Of a stretch of DNA of 64,000 bases, positions 50,961 through 63,419 are shown piece by piece (the first letter of the stretch is position 1; each line of letters starts with the position of its first letter). The notes under the pieces are model-generated. The model was not told the DNA's origin, made no database searches, and saw nothing but the letters and a program-made list of their open reading frames with translations. The translations under genes and the position numbers were made by a program. The DNA is taken from the NCBI GenBank assembly GCA_964563395.1, contig CAZLWK010000008.1, positions 62,001 through 126,000 on the forward strand. Direction: 5' to 3'. The stretch is from JBEVOS01 sp964563395. GTDB lineage: Bacteria > Pseudomonadota > Alphaproteobacteria > Caulobacterales > Aquidulcibacteraceae.

Positions 50961-51037
50961 TGGCGCGCCCGGCAGGACTCGAACCTGCAACCATCCGCTT
51001 AGAAGGCGGACGCTCTATCCAGTTGAGCTACGGGCGC
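50961..51037 (-). tRNA. tRNA-Arg (UCU)
   Basis: Acceptor GCGCCCG/CGGGCGC, D-arm AGCTCAACTGGATAGAGC, anticodon loop CTTCTAA with TCT, T-arm GCAGGTTCGAGTCCTGC, and encoded CCA. Confidence 0.95.
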
Positions 51038-51038
51038 C

Positions 51039-51344
51039 TCAGTGCGACCAGGGTTCCTTGCGCGCGAAGGCGAAATTATCGCCATACGCCTTGATCACGC
51101 GCTTGGGCTCCTTCGGCTCACGCACATGATGGGGAATGTTGTGCCTGCGCGCGAAGTCGATCGCGGTGTCCCGATCCTCAAAATAGAGGCGAATCTGGCC
51201 GTTCGGATCGGCGCTCGACGTCCAACCCATCAGCACGTCCGGACGCGGCGGCGCGCCGGGCTCGAACTCGAGCACCCATCTGCGCGCATTGGCCTTGCCC
51301 GATTGCATGGCCGTTTTGGCGGGGCGGTAAATCTTTGCCAGCAT
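51039..51344 (-). CDS. NADH dehydrogenase (complex I) accessory subunit, NDUFS4-like
   Basis: 101 residues from the ATG at 51344. MLAKIYRPAKTAMQSGKANA, RWVLEFEPGAPPRPDVLMGW and TSSADPNGQIRLYFEDRDTA belong to the 18-kDa/AQDQ subunit shared by alphaproteobacteria and mitochondria, followed by FARRHNIPHHVREPKEP. It helps stabilise the NADH-binding module of complex I. It ends one base before tRNA-Arg. Confidence 0.93.
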   Translation of the reverse strand: MLAKIYRPAKTAMQSGKANARRWVLEFEPGAPPRPDVLMGWTSSADPNGQIRLYFEDRDTAIDFARRHNIPHHVREPKEPKRVIKAYGDNFAFARKEPWSH

Positions 51345-51372
51345 GGCGGCTGGGTACAATGACGCGCGCGCA

Positions 51373-51409
51373 AAGAAAAGCGGGCGGCCCGCATCGGACC
51401 GCCCGCTTT
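51373..51409 (-). terminator. Rho-independent terminator after the HU gene
   Basis: On the minus strand AAGCGGGCGG pairs with CCGCCCGCTT, followed by TTCTTT. It lies 18 bases after the HU stop. Confidence 0.8.
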
Positions 51410-51426
51410 GTTCTCCGCGACTACGC

Positions 51427-51720
51427 TTAGCGGCCGGGGCCGGCGCCGGCCGACAGCGCGTCCTTGAGCGCCTTGCCGGGCTTGAACTTGGCTTTCACGC
51501 CGGCGGGCACCTTCACCTCTTCGCCGGTCTGCGGATTGCGGCCGACGCGCTCGGCGGTCTTGCCGACGGCGAACACGCCGAACGCCGGCAAGCGCACTTC
51601 GTCGCCCCGCTTCAGCGCTTCGGTGATGGCGTCGAACACGGCGTCCACCGCTTCGCCAGCTTTGTTCTTCGGCTCGTTCAAGCGATCCGCGACGGCGTTC
51701 ACGAGTTCTGCCTTGTTCAC
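51427..51720 (-). CDS. HU-family DNA-binding protein
   Basis: 97 residues from the GTG at 51720; GAGGGG lies about ten bases upstream. NKAELVNAVADRLNEPKN, VDAVFDAITEALKRGDEVRL and FGVFAVGKTAERVGRNPQTG with EEVKVPAGVKAKFKPGKALK are standard HU. It bends and compacts DNA. It is next to lon, as in many proteobacteria, with a strong lon terminator (51834-51880) between. Confidence 0.95.
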   Translation of the reverse strand: MNKAELVNAVADRLNEPKNKAGEAVDAVFDAITEALKRGDEVRLPAFGVFAVGKTAERVGRNPQTGEEVKVPAGVKAKFKPGKALKDALSAGAGPGR

Positions 51721-51833
51721 TTGGTCAGCCCCCTCATTCTTGATGGCGCGCGCATAAGGGCGCCGCGAGGCGGCAATGTCAAAACATAAGAGCGTTCGCG
51801 TGAGCGAATAAAAACGCGGCGACAGAGACCTGA

Positions 51834-51880
51834 AAACAAAAGAAAAATGGCGGCCGATCTGGATAAATCGGCCGCCATTC
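51834..51880 (-). terminator. Rho-independent terminator after lon
   Basis: On the minus strand AATGGCGGCCGAT pairs with ATCGGCCGCCATT over 13 bases (loop TTATCCAG), followed by TTTCTTTTG. Confidence 0.88.
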
Positions 51881-51899
51881 GTTTGATGCGCAGGCGCAA

Positions 51900-54308
<2,409 letters not shown>

Positions 54309-54393
54309 GGAGAGGGCTCCCCTTGGCCGGCCCAAAAAGCGGCGCCGGCTGCGGCGAACGAAAGCGCGCCGCTGTTTCGGTTAAGAATTTGGT

Positions 54394-54429
54394 CCCGTTC
54401 GGGGGCGGCTTCAAGGGAACGGGTTTTTT
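54394..54429 (+). terminator. Plus-strand terminator-like hairpin between clpX and lon
   Basis: CCCGTTC pairs with GAACGGG, followed by TTTTTT on the plus strand. Both flanking genes are on the minus strand, so the orientation does not fit them. On the minus strand the run of U is missing. Confidence 0.45.
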
Positions 54430-54497
54430 ATGCCCAACACGGTGAAGCGCGCGCGGGTTGCGCGCGCGCCTTTCCGTGAAGGCCGAGCCGGGCTGTG

Positions 54498-55766
<1,269 letters not shown>

Positions 55767-56063
55767 CAGCGTTTCCTGGCGGCTCGGGCGAATCCACAGA
55801 GCCATGAGCGATATATAGGATCGCCCCGCCCCAGCTTCACCTTACCCGCCATCCCTTTCAATTCGGTTCATCGCGCCCGAGGAGGGGACCGGACGGCCTG
55901 GGCCGGTCGGCGCCCCCGAAAGGCTCACAATAGGCCCGCCCCTCTGCCGCCGGCGTTTTGGGCCGTCGGCGAACGGGTCTGGCCTGAATGGATCATAGCA
56001 AAGACTGGGCCGCAAGCGGCGGGCGCCGCGCGGGGCTGCCCGCCCATCCGGCCTGACGCCCGT
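55767..56063. other. clpX-clpP intergenic region
   Basis: 297 bases with no credible gene. The only notable signal is an AT-rich TATATA at 55812-55817, a candidate -10 for clpX on the minus strand, though I cannot match a clean -35. A GC-rich inverted repeat near 55885-55910 (GACCGG/CCGGTC) has no run of T after it. I see nothing else. Confidence 0.4.
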
Positions 56064-56705
56064 TTAGGCGATCGGCGCCAGCTTGCCTTCCGGCAATTCC
56101 CGCTTTTCGTAAACGCGGTCGATGATGCCGAAAGCCTTGGCCTCCTCCGCGGTCATGAAATGATCGCGGTCGAGCGTGCGTTCGACCACCTCGTAGGGCT
56201 GGCCGGTATGCTTGACGTAGATTTCGTTAAGACGCCGCTTGGTGGCGATGATGTCCTCGGCATGGCGTTGGATGTCGCTGGCCTGGCCGCGGAAGCCGCC
56301 GGAAGGCTGGTGCACCATCACCCGCGCGTTCGGCAGACAGATACGAAGACCCTTCTCGCCCGCCGCCAGAAGCAGCGATCCCATCGAGGCGGCTTGCCCG
56401 ATGCACACTGTGGACACCGGGTTTCGGATATATTGCATGGTGTCGTAGATCGCGAGACCGGACGTGACGACGCCACCCGGGCTGTTGATATACATGGCGA
56501 TTTCCCGCTTCGGGTTCTCCGATTCCAGGAACAGAAGCTGGCTGATGATGAGGCTGGCGAGCCCGTCCTCGACCGGCCCTGTGACGAAGATGATCCATTC
56601 CTTGAGGAGGCGCGAGAAGATGTCGAACGCGCGCTCGCCGCGGCTCGTCTGCTCGATCACCATCGGGACCAGATTCATCGTCTTTTGATACGGATCGAAC
56701 GACAT
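56064..56705 (-). CDS. clpP: ATP-dependent Clp protease proteolytic subunit ClpP
   Basis: 213 residues from the ATG at 56705. The Ser-His-Asp triad is in GQAASMGSLLLAAGEKGLR (Ser), ARVMVHQPSGGFRGQASDIQ (His) and TLDRDHFMTAEEAKAFGIID (Asp). MYINSPGGVVTSGLAIYDTM is the oxyanion region. The N-terminus VPMVIEQTSRGERAFDIFSR is standard. It degrades proteins fed by ClpX or ClpA. It lies between tig and clpX. Confidence 0.97.
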   Translation of the reverse strand: MSFDPYQKTMNLVPMVIEQTSRGERAFDIFSRLLKEWIIFVTGPVEDGLASLIISQLLFLESENPKREIAMYINSPGGVVTSGLAIYDTMQYIRNPVSTVCIGQAASMGSLLLAAGEKGLRICLPNARVMVHQPSGGFRGQASDIQRHAEDIIATKRRLNEIYVKHTGQPYEVVERTLDRDHFMTAEEAKAFGIIDRVYEKRELPEGKLAPIA

Positions 56706-56812
56706 GGGCGCCTTTCGGAAGGCCATTGAGGGCCGGAACGGGAATCGCGCGGGCGCTCAAGGCCCCGCCTCACGCATATTTGCATTTGCCGCGCCGCCCG
56801 CAAGCGGGCGCT

Positions 56813-58159
56813 TCAGCCGCCAGTCTTGAGCGGTTCATCCTCGGCGAACAGCGCCTCGCGCGTAACCGTCTCATTGGTCACGGTGGCGAGCTCCAGAATG
56901 AAGTCCACCACCTTTTCTTCGTAAAGTGGGGCGCGGACCTGGGCCATCAGCTGCGGATTGCGCTGATAGAGCTCGAACACCTTCTGCTCCTGCCCGGGAA
57001 ACTGGCGCACTTGCTGAACGAGCGCGCGCTGGACCTCCTGTTCGGACACTTCCACTTTGTTCTTGCGGCCAATTTCGGCGAGCAGGAGCCCAAGGCGCAC
57101 CCGCCGCTCGGCGATCTTGCGGTATTCGGCGCGCAATTCGTCGTCGCTCTTGGCCTTGTCCTCGGGGTCGAGGCGATCGGCGGCCTTGTCCTGCTCGATC
57201 TGACGCCAGATCTGGCTGAACTCAGCCTCCACCATGCCAGGGGGCAGCGGGAAGTCGTGGGCGGCGTCGAGCTTGTCGAACAGGGCCCGTTTGGCCTTGG
57301 CGCGGGATTGGGCGTTGTGATCGGCCTCAATCCGCTCGCGCAGGGCGGCCTTAAGCGCATCCAGGCTGTCGAAGCCGAGCTGTCCGGCGAAAGCGTCATC
57401 CGCGACAGAATCCTGGGGCGCCTTCACGGCCTTCACCTTGATGTCGAACGTGGCGGCCTGCCCCGCCAGTTTCTCCACCGGATAGGCTTCCGGAAAGGTG
57501 ACGGAGATCACCGTCTCATCGCCCGCTTTCAGGCCTTTGAGGCCGTCCTCGAAGCCGGGAATGAATTGGTTGGCGCCGATGGTGACATTGGCGTCCTCAG
57601 CGGCGCCGCCTTCGAACGGCTCCCCCTCAAGCTTGCCAAGGAAATCAATCGTCAGCGCGTCCCCCTCCTCGGCCGCGCCGTCCTTTTCGACAAAGGTGCG
57701 GTTGGATTTGAGGATGCCGGAGAGCGCTTCCTCGATTTGCGCATCCTCCACCGGCGCGATCGGCCGCGTGAGCGACACCTTGGCCAGATCGGTCGGCTCG
57801 AATTCGGGCATCACCTCGATCTTCAGGTCGAAAGCGAGATCGGCCTTGCCGGCCTGGACGGCCTCGATGTCGCTTTTCAGGTCGAGCTTCGGCTCGGAGG
57901 CCGGGCGCACCTTCGCCTGGTCGAGCGATTCCTGGGTGGATTTCTGCACCGCCTCGTTGATGAGGTCCTGCATCATGGACGGGCCATAGACGCGCCGGAT
58001 ATGGCTGGTCGGCACCTTGCCGGGCCGGAATCCATTGATCCGCACGCGGGGCTGCACCTCGGCGATCTTGGCGACCAGCTGGCGCTCCAAATCGGCGGCT
58101 GGCACGACCACGCTATAGGTGCGCTGCAGCCCTTCGGCGAAGGTCTCGGTGACTTGCAT
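56813..58159 (-). CDS. tig: Trigger factor
   Basis: 448 residues. The ribosome-binding N-domain has RVRINGFRPGKVPTSHIRRV (the GFRxGKxP signature). The PPIase domain includes EGDALTIDFLGKLEGEPFEG and FIPGFEDGLKGLKAGDETVI. The C-terminal chaperone arms contain the long helix LVQQVRQFPGQEQKVFELYQ. It protects nascent chains at the ribosome exit. It heads the tig-clpP-clpX-lon series. Confidence 0.97.
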   Translation of the reverse strand: MQVTETFAEGLQRTYSVVVPAADLERQLVAKIAEVQPRVRINGFRPGKVPTSHIRRVYGPSMMQDLINEAVQKSTQESLDQAKVRPASEPKLDLKSDIEAVQAGKADLAFDLKIEVMPEFEPTDLAKVSLTRPIAPVEDAQIEEALSGILKSNRTFVEKDGAAEEGDALTIDFLGKLEGEPFEGGAAEDANVTIGANQFIPGFEDGLKGLKAGDETVISVTFPEAYPVEKLAGQAATFDIKVKAVKAPQDSVADDAFAGQLGFDSLDALKAALRERIEADHNAQSRAKAKRALFDKLDAAHDFPLPPGMVEAEFSQIWRQIEQDKAADRLDPEDKAKSDDELRAEYRKIAERRVRLGLLLAEIGRKNKVEVSEQEVQRALVQQVRQFPGQEQKVFELYQRNPQLMAQVRAPLYEEKVVDFILELATVTNETVTREALFAEDEPLKTGG

Positions 58160-58313
58160 CTCTCTAATCCTGGCGTACGCGCCCCGGCCGGCCTGACCGT
58201 CTCGGCGTTCAGCTCCAGGCGCGCGGAAAGCGGGGCTTATGCACGCGCGCCGCGACGGTGTCCATCAGGCGGCGCTCAGGGCGCCCAGTGAAGGCGGCTG
58301 CGCGGTCGAAGGC

Positions 58314-58398
58314 TGGTGCGGACGGCGGGAGTCGAACCCGCACGCCTTGCGGCGCTGGAACCTAAATCCAGTGCGTCTGCCAGTTCCGCCACGTCCGC
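58314..58398 (-). tRNA. tRNA-Leu (UAG)
   Basis: Acceptor GCGGACG/CGTCCGC, anticodon loop TTTAGGT with TAG, closing stem CTGGA/TCCAG, extended variable arm, T-arm GGGTTCGACTCCC, encoded CCA. Confidence 0.95.
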
Positions 58399-58478
58399 GT
58401 CGCGCCTGCATAGGCGCAAACATCGCCAGCCGCCACCGACTCGCTCCATACAATCCATGGTTGCAAATAAGTCCCGCA

Positions 58479-58832
58479 ATGAGCCTCGCCCTGTTGTTCG
58501 CCGCCGCCCTCCTGGCCGCGCCGGTCGCCATCGATGGCGATACGCTGCGCGACGGAAGCGAGCGCTATCGGATCGCCAATCTCGACGCGCCGGAGCTTTC
58601 GCCGCGCGCCAGATGCGGCGCGGAGGCGGAGCTGGCGCTGCGCGCGCGCGCCGCCGCGGAAAGAATGCTGGCGCAAGCGCGGCGCGTGACCGCCGAGCCG
58701 GTGGGGCGGCGCGACGTCTATGGGCGCGTCGTCGCCTATGTCCAGGTCGACGGCGCGGACCTTGGCGAAGCGCTCATCGAGGCCGGGCTTGCGCGACCCT
58801 GGCGGGGCCGCGCCAGCGATTTTTGCCGCTGA
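58479..58832 (+). CDS. Thermonuclease family protein (SNase-like), secreted
   Basis: 117 residues. The N-terminus MSLALLFAAALLAAPVA is a signal peptide leading directly into AIDGDTLRDGSERYRIANLD (SNase core with Asp), APELSPRARC, and RDVYGRVVAYVQVDGADLGE (catalytic Arg), closing GLARPW. It probably degrades nucleic acids in the periplasm or outside the cell. It is short but covers the whole fold. It faces away from tRNA-Leu. Confidence 0.88.
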   Translation: MSLALLFAAALLAAPVAIDGDTLRDGSERYRIANLDAPELSPRARCGAEAELALRARAAAERMLAQARRVTAEPVGRRDVYGRVVAYVQVDGADLGEALIEAGLARPWRGRASDFCR

Positions 58833-58837
58833 CTGCC

Positions 58838-59524
58838 CTAATTGCCCCAACCGGCGATGGCTTCGGCGGCGGCTTCGTTGTCACTCCGCGGCAGGAGACC
58901 GCCGCTGGAGAGGATGGTGACTTTGTAGCGCGCGCCGTCCGCCATCGGCATGTAAACGCCCTCGCCATAGCTCGGGATATCGACGAGCGGCACATATTCG
59001 GCGAGCGTCTGCGCGACGGGCAGGAAATCGATGCCGGTGGAGCGCTCGGGTTTCAGGTCGACCACGGTGCGCTCCCGCGTCTGCTCCTCATGGGTTTCGC
59101 TGTAACGGCCCGAGAAGCGATCCAGGCGATATTGCGAATCGAGGCCGAGCACGGTCGCCCATGGCTTCCAGCGCAGGACCCGCGCCTCCAGGCGCCATTC
59201 ATCGCCATGGACGTCGAACGTGCGGGTGACGGCCGGTTGATCGCCGTTCGGCTCCTCGGTCAGTGTGGCTTCGAAGAGCTGCGGCCCCTTTTGGCGCAAC
59301 TCGATCGTCGCGACCGGCCGCTCGGCTGTGAGGCGGTGATAGGTCTGGATGTTGAGGCCAAGCAGCGCCAAGGCGGAGCCGACCGCGAGCACCAGGCCGC
59401 CGCCGAACACGCCGCGTCCGCCCTTGAACGGGCGCCCCCGGAAAATCCAGCCAAGCCCTGAAAGAACGACAGCGAGCCCGAACACGCCCACGACCGCCGG
59501 CGCGATCCACCACCACCAGACCAT
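58838..59524 (-). CDS. Membrane protein of unknown function (two N-terminal segments, soluble C-domain)
   Basis: 228 residues. MVWWWWIAPAVVGVFGLAVV and the second segment VFGGGLVLAVGSALALLGLN anchor it. The rest (about 65-228) is beta-rich with NIQTYHRLTAERPVATIELR, FDVHGDEWRLEARVLRWKPW and YSETHEEQTRERTVVDLKPE, and is likely periplasmic. I recognise it as a conserved alphaproteobacterial family without an assigned role. It converges with the nuclease gene. Confidence 0.75.
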   Translation of the reverse strand: MVWWWWIAPAVVGVFGLAVVLSGLGWIFRGRPFKGGRGVFGGGLVLAVGSALALLGLNIQTYHRLTAERPVATIELRQKGPQLFEATLTEEPNGDQPAVTRTFDVHGDEWRLEARVLRWKPWATVLGLDSQYRLDRFSGRYSETHEEQTRERTVVDLKPERSTGIDFLPVAQTLAEYVPLVDIPSYGEGVYMPMADGARYKVTILSSGGLLPRSDNEAAAEAIAGWGN

Positions 59525-59585
59525 CGCTGTCTCCTGCCGCCTTCACCCTGGTCATTAACCGATATCCAAACCAAGCGCGAGCGGT

Positions 59586-61055
59586 TCAGCTCGCCTTCAA
59601 ATCGGCCGGCGCCAATTCGTTGAGCACGCTTGGCAAGGCCTCGGGGAGGTCTTCCGCGATAAGCCCGGGCCCAAGCCGCGCCCCCACCTGGCCATGCAGC
59701 CAAGCGGCGGCCGCCGCGGCCTCGAAACCCGCCATGCCTTGCGCGAGGAGGCCGGCGATGAAGCCCGCCAGCACATCGCCCGAGCCTGCGGTGGCGAGAA
59801 AGGGCGAGCCGGCGGTGTTGACGATCGCGCGCCCATCGGGCGCGGCCACGACCGTGTCGGGGCCCTTGAGCAACACCACCGCGCCGGCGCGCGCGGCGGC
59901 GCCGCGCGCCGCCTCGATCCGGTTCGGCGCATCGAGGGCGAGATCGGGAAAGAGCCTGCGGAACTCGCCGGGATGCGGCGTCAGCACGTCGCCGGCGCGC
60001 AGGCGCGTGAACAGCGCGGCGGGCGCATTCGCGAACACGCTCAGAGCGTCCGCGTCGAGCACCAGCGGCGCATCTTGTTCGAGAAGCGCGAGCGCGGCGG
60101 CGCGCGTGATCGCGGTGACGCCGGCCGCGGGGCCGATGACGACGGCGCGCGCCTCACGCGCCGCGCGCGCGATATCCTGGGGCGAGTCCGCCACGCGCGT
60201 CATGATCGCGCTGACATGCGCCGCGACGATGGGCAGCGCGGTTGGCGTGCACACAAGCGTGACGAGCCCCGCGCCGACGCGCAGCGCGGCGCGCGCCGCC
60301 AAGCGCGCCGCGCCGGTGGCTTCGGGCGGCCCGCTCACCACCATGCAATGGCCGCGCGCATGCTTGTGCGCGTCGCGCGCGGGCCAGGGCAAAGTCCAGA
60401 GCGCGGGATCGTTTTCAAATAGCGTCACGCGCTGCGCGGCGACGACATGCGCAGGCGCGCCGATATCGGCCACGATCACCTCGCCGCAGAGGGCGCGCGT
60501 ATGCGCCAAAACATGCGCAGGTTTCTTGCGCACAAAGGTGACCGTCAGATCGGCGTGAAACGTCGGCCCATCCAAAGGCGCGCCTTCGCCGTGCACGCCG
60601 CTCGGAACGTCGATCGCGACCACGCGCGCCGCGGGCAAGGATGAAGCCAAGCGCGCGCAATCGCCCTCCAACGGCTTCGACAGGCCCGCGCCGAAGAGCG
60701 CATCGACGAAGAGCTCCGCCATGGGATTGTCTACGCCAAGCGCACACACCTCTCCCTTGAAGGCGCGCGCCGCATCGGCGGCGTCGCCGGTGAGCGCAGT
60801 TGGCGGCGCAAGCGTCTCAACCCAAACCGGCCAACCATGATCTTCAAGCACGCGCGCGCATACCCAGCCGTCGCCGCCATTATTTCCCGGTCCGCACAGC
60901 ACGGCCGTGGCGCGCGGCGAAAAGCGCGCCATGATCGCCTCGGCGACGGCGCGGCCGGCATTCTCCATCAAGGCGCGCGTTGAAACGCCCGCTTCCGCGC
61001 TCTGCGCATCGATCGCGCGCATTTGCGCGATGGTGATGATTTCGCGTCCGCTCAT
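59586..61055 (-). CDS. nnr: Bifunctional ADP-dependent NAD(P)H-hydrate dehydratase / NAD(P)H-hydrate epimerase
   Basis: 489 residues from the ATG at 61055. The epimerase half (about 1-215) has LMENAGRAVAEAIMARFSPR, AVLCGPGNNGGDGWVCARVL and VVAIDVPSGVHGEGAPLDG. The dehydratase half has HARGHCMVVSGPPEATGAAR, PLVLDADALSVFAN, VLTPHPGEFRRLF, GAVVLLKGPDTVVAAPDGRA and the closing NTAGSPFLATAGSGDVLAGF (catalytic Asp in GSGD). It repairs hydrated NAD(P)H. It overlaps the upstream phosphatase by four bases. Confidence 0.95.
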   Translation of the reverse strand: MSGREIITIAQMRAIDAQSAEAGVSTRALMENAGRAVAEAIMARFSPRATAVLCGPGNNGGDGWVCARVLEDHGWPVWVETLAPPTALTGDAADAARAFKGEVCALGVDNPMAELFVDALFGAGLSKPLEGDCARLASSLPAARVVAIDVPSGVHGEGAPLDGPTFHADLTVTFVRKKPAHVLAHTRALCGEVIVADIGAPAHVVAAQRVTLFENDPALWTLPWPARDAHKHARGHCMVVSGPPEATGAARLAARAALRVGAGLVTLVCTPTALPIVAAHVSAIMTRVADSPQDIARAAREARAVVIGPAAGVTAITRAAALALLEQDAPLVLDADALSVFANAPAALFTRLRAGDVLTPHPGEFRRLFPDLALDAPNRIEAARGAAARAGAVVLLKGPDTVVAAPDGRAIVNTAGSPFLATAGSGDVLAGFIAGLLAQGMAGFEAAAAAAWLHGQVGARLGPGLIAEDLPEALPSVLNELAPADLKAS

Positions 61056-61594
61056 AGCACCTGCGAGGCTGCGTCGCCGCCACGCGCGACGAGATGGAGA
61101 CGCGCGCCGTCCGTGTCGATGACGGTGATGGAGCCATTGGCGGGCGCGAACAAAGTCACCGCATCCTCGCCCAGACAGGCGCCGACGGCGACATTGATCG
61201 CCACGTAATGCGTGAAGATGGCGGCGTCCGTGTCTTGCCGCGCGAGCGTTTCGATCAAGGCGGCGCGCCAGCCCGCGTGCGAGGGCATATCCGACCAGCG
61301 CCCGCTCATCACGCCGCGCAGCCAAGCGCGGCGATCGGCGATTCCGGGCGGCGTCGGAACTTCGCGCACCGCTGGCTCCATCAGCGCCACGAGCCCGCTC
61401 TCCATTTCAAAGGCGGCCGCCGTTTCGCGGCAGCGCAAGAGGGGCGAGGTCAAGGCGCGCTTCGGCGCCAGCACGGCGAGCTTAGCCGCCGCTTCCGCCG
61501 CCTGTTGCGCGCCAAGCGCGGACAGGCCGGGATCGTCATGATCGCCCCAGCCCGCCGCCGCTTCCCCGTGCCGAACCAAATAAAGGCGCGCCAT
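61052..61594 (-). CDS. Histidine phosphatase family protein (SixA/PhoE-like)
   Basis: 180 residues. LYLVRHGEAAAGWGDHDDPG starts with the RHG catalytic His. The second Arg is in LTSPLLRCRETAAAF; the late His is in AAIFTHYVAINVAVGACLGE. GLSALGAQQAAEAAAKL is typical. Substrate unknown (phosphohistidine, phosphoglycerate or others). It is co-transcribed with nnr. Confidence 0.9.
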   Translation of the reverse strand: MARLYLVRHGEAAAGWGDHDDPGLSALGAQQAAEAAAKLAVLAPKRALTSPLLRCRETAAAFEMESGLVALMEPAVREVPTPPGIADRRAWLRGVMSGRWSDMPSHAGWRAALIETLARQDTDAAIFTHYVAINVAVGACLGEDAVTLFAPANGSITVIDTDGARLHLVARGGDAASQVL

Positions 61595-61633
61595 GTTCGC
61601 TCCGTGTGCAGAACCCGGAGCTTAGCGGCGCGC

Positions 61634-63160
61634 TCAATGCGGCGTGAAGATATTCTTCTTGCCGCCCTCGGTGGAGATGACCGTGCCGCGACGGCCCACG
61701 CCCTCCCGGCCTTGCAGATCGCGCAGCAGCGCCTCGTCCTCCGGCGTGTTGGCGATAAAGCGGCGCCCCTGCGCGTCACGCCCGATGACGATCCCGGAGC
61801 GGATTTTGTCACGCGCATGAGTGACAGTGTAGGTTTCGATCACCGCCTCGCCCGCCGGTTCGGCGACGATGTCCGGGTGTGGGAAGGCGTCGACCTCCTT
61901 CTGATAGGATTTGGGATCCTTGCGCTTCCAGGCGCCTTCGGTGGGCGTCGTGGAATAGATGCCGAAGGCGTGCTTGGTGAGATACCAGCCGTTCCCGGTG
62001 ACGAGGCCGAACGCGCCGGGCTTGGCGCGCAGAGTCTGCGCCATCTCCGCGATCGAGTGCATCACGTAATTGTTTCCCGGCCCCCCGAAATAGGGCAGCC
62101 CGCCCGTGACCGTCAGTCCGCGCGGATCATCCTCGGCGAGCCCGATTTCCGCGCACGCAATCTCAACGGCGACCGGAAAGCAGGAATAGATGTCGAAGAG
62201 GCTCATGTCCGCCGGCGTCTTGCCGGCCATAGCGAACGCCTCGCGCGCGCACACCCGAATGGCGGGCGAGGAATGATAATCGGTGCGGTCGAGCACGTTC
62301 CAAAGTTCGGCCGCGTCCGCGCAGCCGTGCAGATAGAGGCGCTTGGCCTGCGGCACGCCGAGCGCATCGGCTTTCGCCGTTGAGCACACGATCACCGCGG
62401 CGGCCTGATCCACATTCATGATCGCGTTGAGATATTTCGGATAAGGATAGCCGATCATCCGATTGTTCGGTCCGTCGGCGATCAATTCCTCGGCGCTGCG
62501 TTCGATCGGAAACCAGGCGTTCGGATTGGCCGCGGCGACCTTCGTGAAGGGCGCGAACAACCGGCCAAGCGCCGCCTGATGCGCCTCAAGCGTGCGCCCG
62601 CGCTTGGCGCGCACGGCGTTCTCGAACATCGGATAGACATTGACGGGCTGCGAAATCCCATGCGCGCGCTCCTGCGCGGTCGCGCCCGGGCGTCCATCGC
62701 CCCAGCGCTCTGGATCCTCACCCTCCTCCCGCCAGGCGGACAGATCGGCGCCCGCCTCCAGGAGCTTGCGCAGCGAGCCAAGAAATTCCGCGCCGCTGAG
62801 CAGCGCCATGTCGTGACGGCCCTCGGCGATTTCCTCGCAAGCGAAATTCACCAGCGCCTGGGGCGTGTTGCCGCCCATGTAGGTGTAGAGCGCGCGGCGC
62901 GGCTTGGCGCCCAGATCGGCCGCAAGCGCCGCCGGCGGGTTGGCCAAGCGTGGAAACTGCGTGCGCCCCGGCTCGGCGTCGATGGTGAAACCGACGACGG
63001 CCAGGAGATCGATCTCGGCGAGGGCGGCCGCGCCAAGACCCGCGTCCGCGCCGGCGAGGCGCGCGGCTTCCGCGATCATGCCGCGCGGCGTCGGCGCGGG
63101 ACCCTTGCGCCACGTCCTTTGACCGACCCCAATCAATACAGGCGTGCGCGGATCGACCAT
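61634..63160 (-). CDS. Thiolase-like protein with extra C-terminal domain (acetyl-CoA acetyltransferase family, TLP1-like)
   Basis: 508 residues from the ATG at 63160. The N-terminus RTPVLIGVGQRTWRKGPAPT, the middle IMNVDQAAAVIVCSTAKADA, DIYSCFPVAVEIACAEIG and GLPYFGGPGNNYVMHSIAEM follow the thiolase fold. Where thiolases carry the nucleophilic Cys, this protein reads YMGGNTPQALVNFACEE, with no Cys at the expected place. A late domain (about 420-508) has HARDKIRSGIVIGRDAQGRR as in thiolase-like protein type 1. Catalysis of normal thiolysis is therefore doubtful; it may bind CoA derivatives. Confidence 0.82.
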   Translation of the reverse strand: MVDPRTPVLIGVGQRTWRKGPAPTPRGMIAEAARLAGADAGLGAAALAEIDLLAVVGFTIDAEPGRTQFPRLANPPAALAADLGAKPRRALYTYMGGNTPQALVNFACEEIAEGRHDMALLSGAEFLGSLRKLLEAGADLSAWREEGEDPERWGDGRPGATAQERAHGISQPVNVYPMFENAVRAKRGRTLEAHQAALGRLFAPFTKVAAANPNAWFPIERSAEELIADGPNNRMIGYPYPKYLNAIMNVDQAAAVIVCSTAKADALGVPQAKRLYLHGCADAAELWNVLDRTDYHSSPAIRVCAREAFAMAGKTPADMSLFDIYSCFPVAVEIACAEIGLAEDDPRGLTVTGGLPYFGGPGNNYVMHSIAEMAQTLRAKPGAFGLVTGNGWYLTKHAFGIYSTTPTEGAWKRKDPKSYQKEVDAFPHPDIVAEPAGEAVIETYTVTHARDKIRSGIVIGRDAQGRRFIANTPEDEALLRDLQGREGVGRRGTVISTEGGKKNIFTPH

Positions 63161-63419
63161 GCTGCGTCTCCTTGAAACTTCGGTGCGCCCATGTCCTCGC
63201 TTGCCCGCCGGGAAAGGCAAGAGGCGCCGCATGCTGCTTTTTTGAGCGGCGCCGCCCACGTTTTAGACGCTATCCTTCCGTCTCTCCCGTACCCGGCGTC
63301 GGGCGGGGCCAGCCGCGCTTGACGGGCGGGGTGCGAAGGCCGAAGCCGGGCCATCGACGGCGCAGCGCCACGCCTTTGGGGGGCTCCGCGGCGCGTCGAG
63401 TGGGAGAAAGGTCGCCCGG

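Noticed and set aside
55885..55910. GC-rich inverted repeat between clpP and clpX as a terminator
   Set aside because: No T run follows on either strand.
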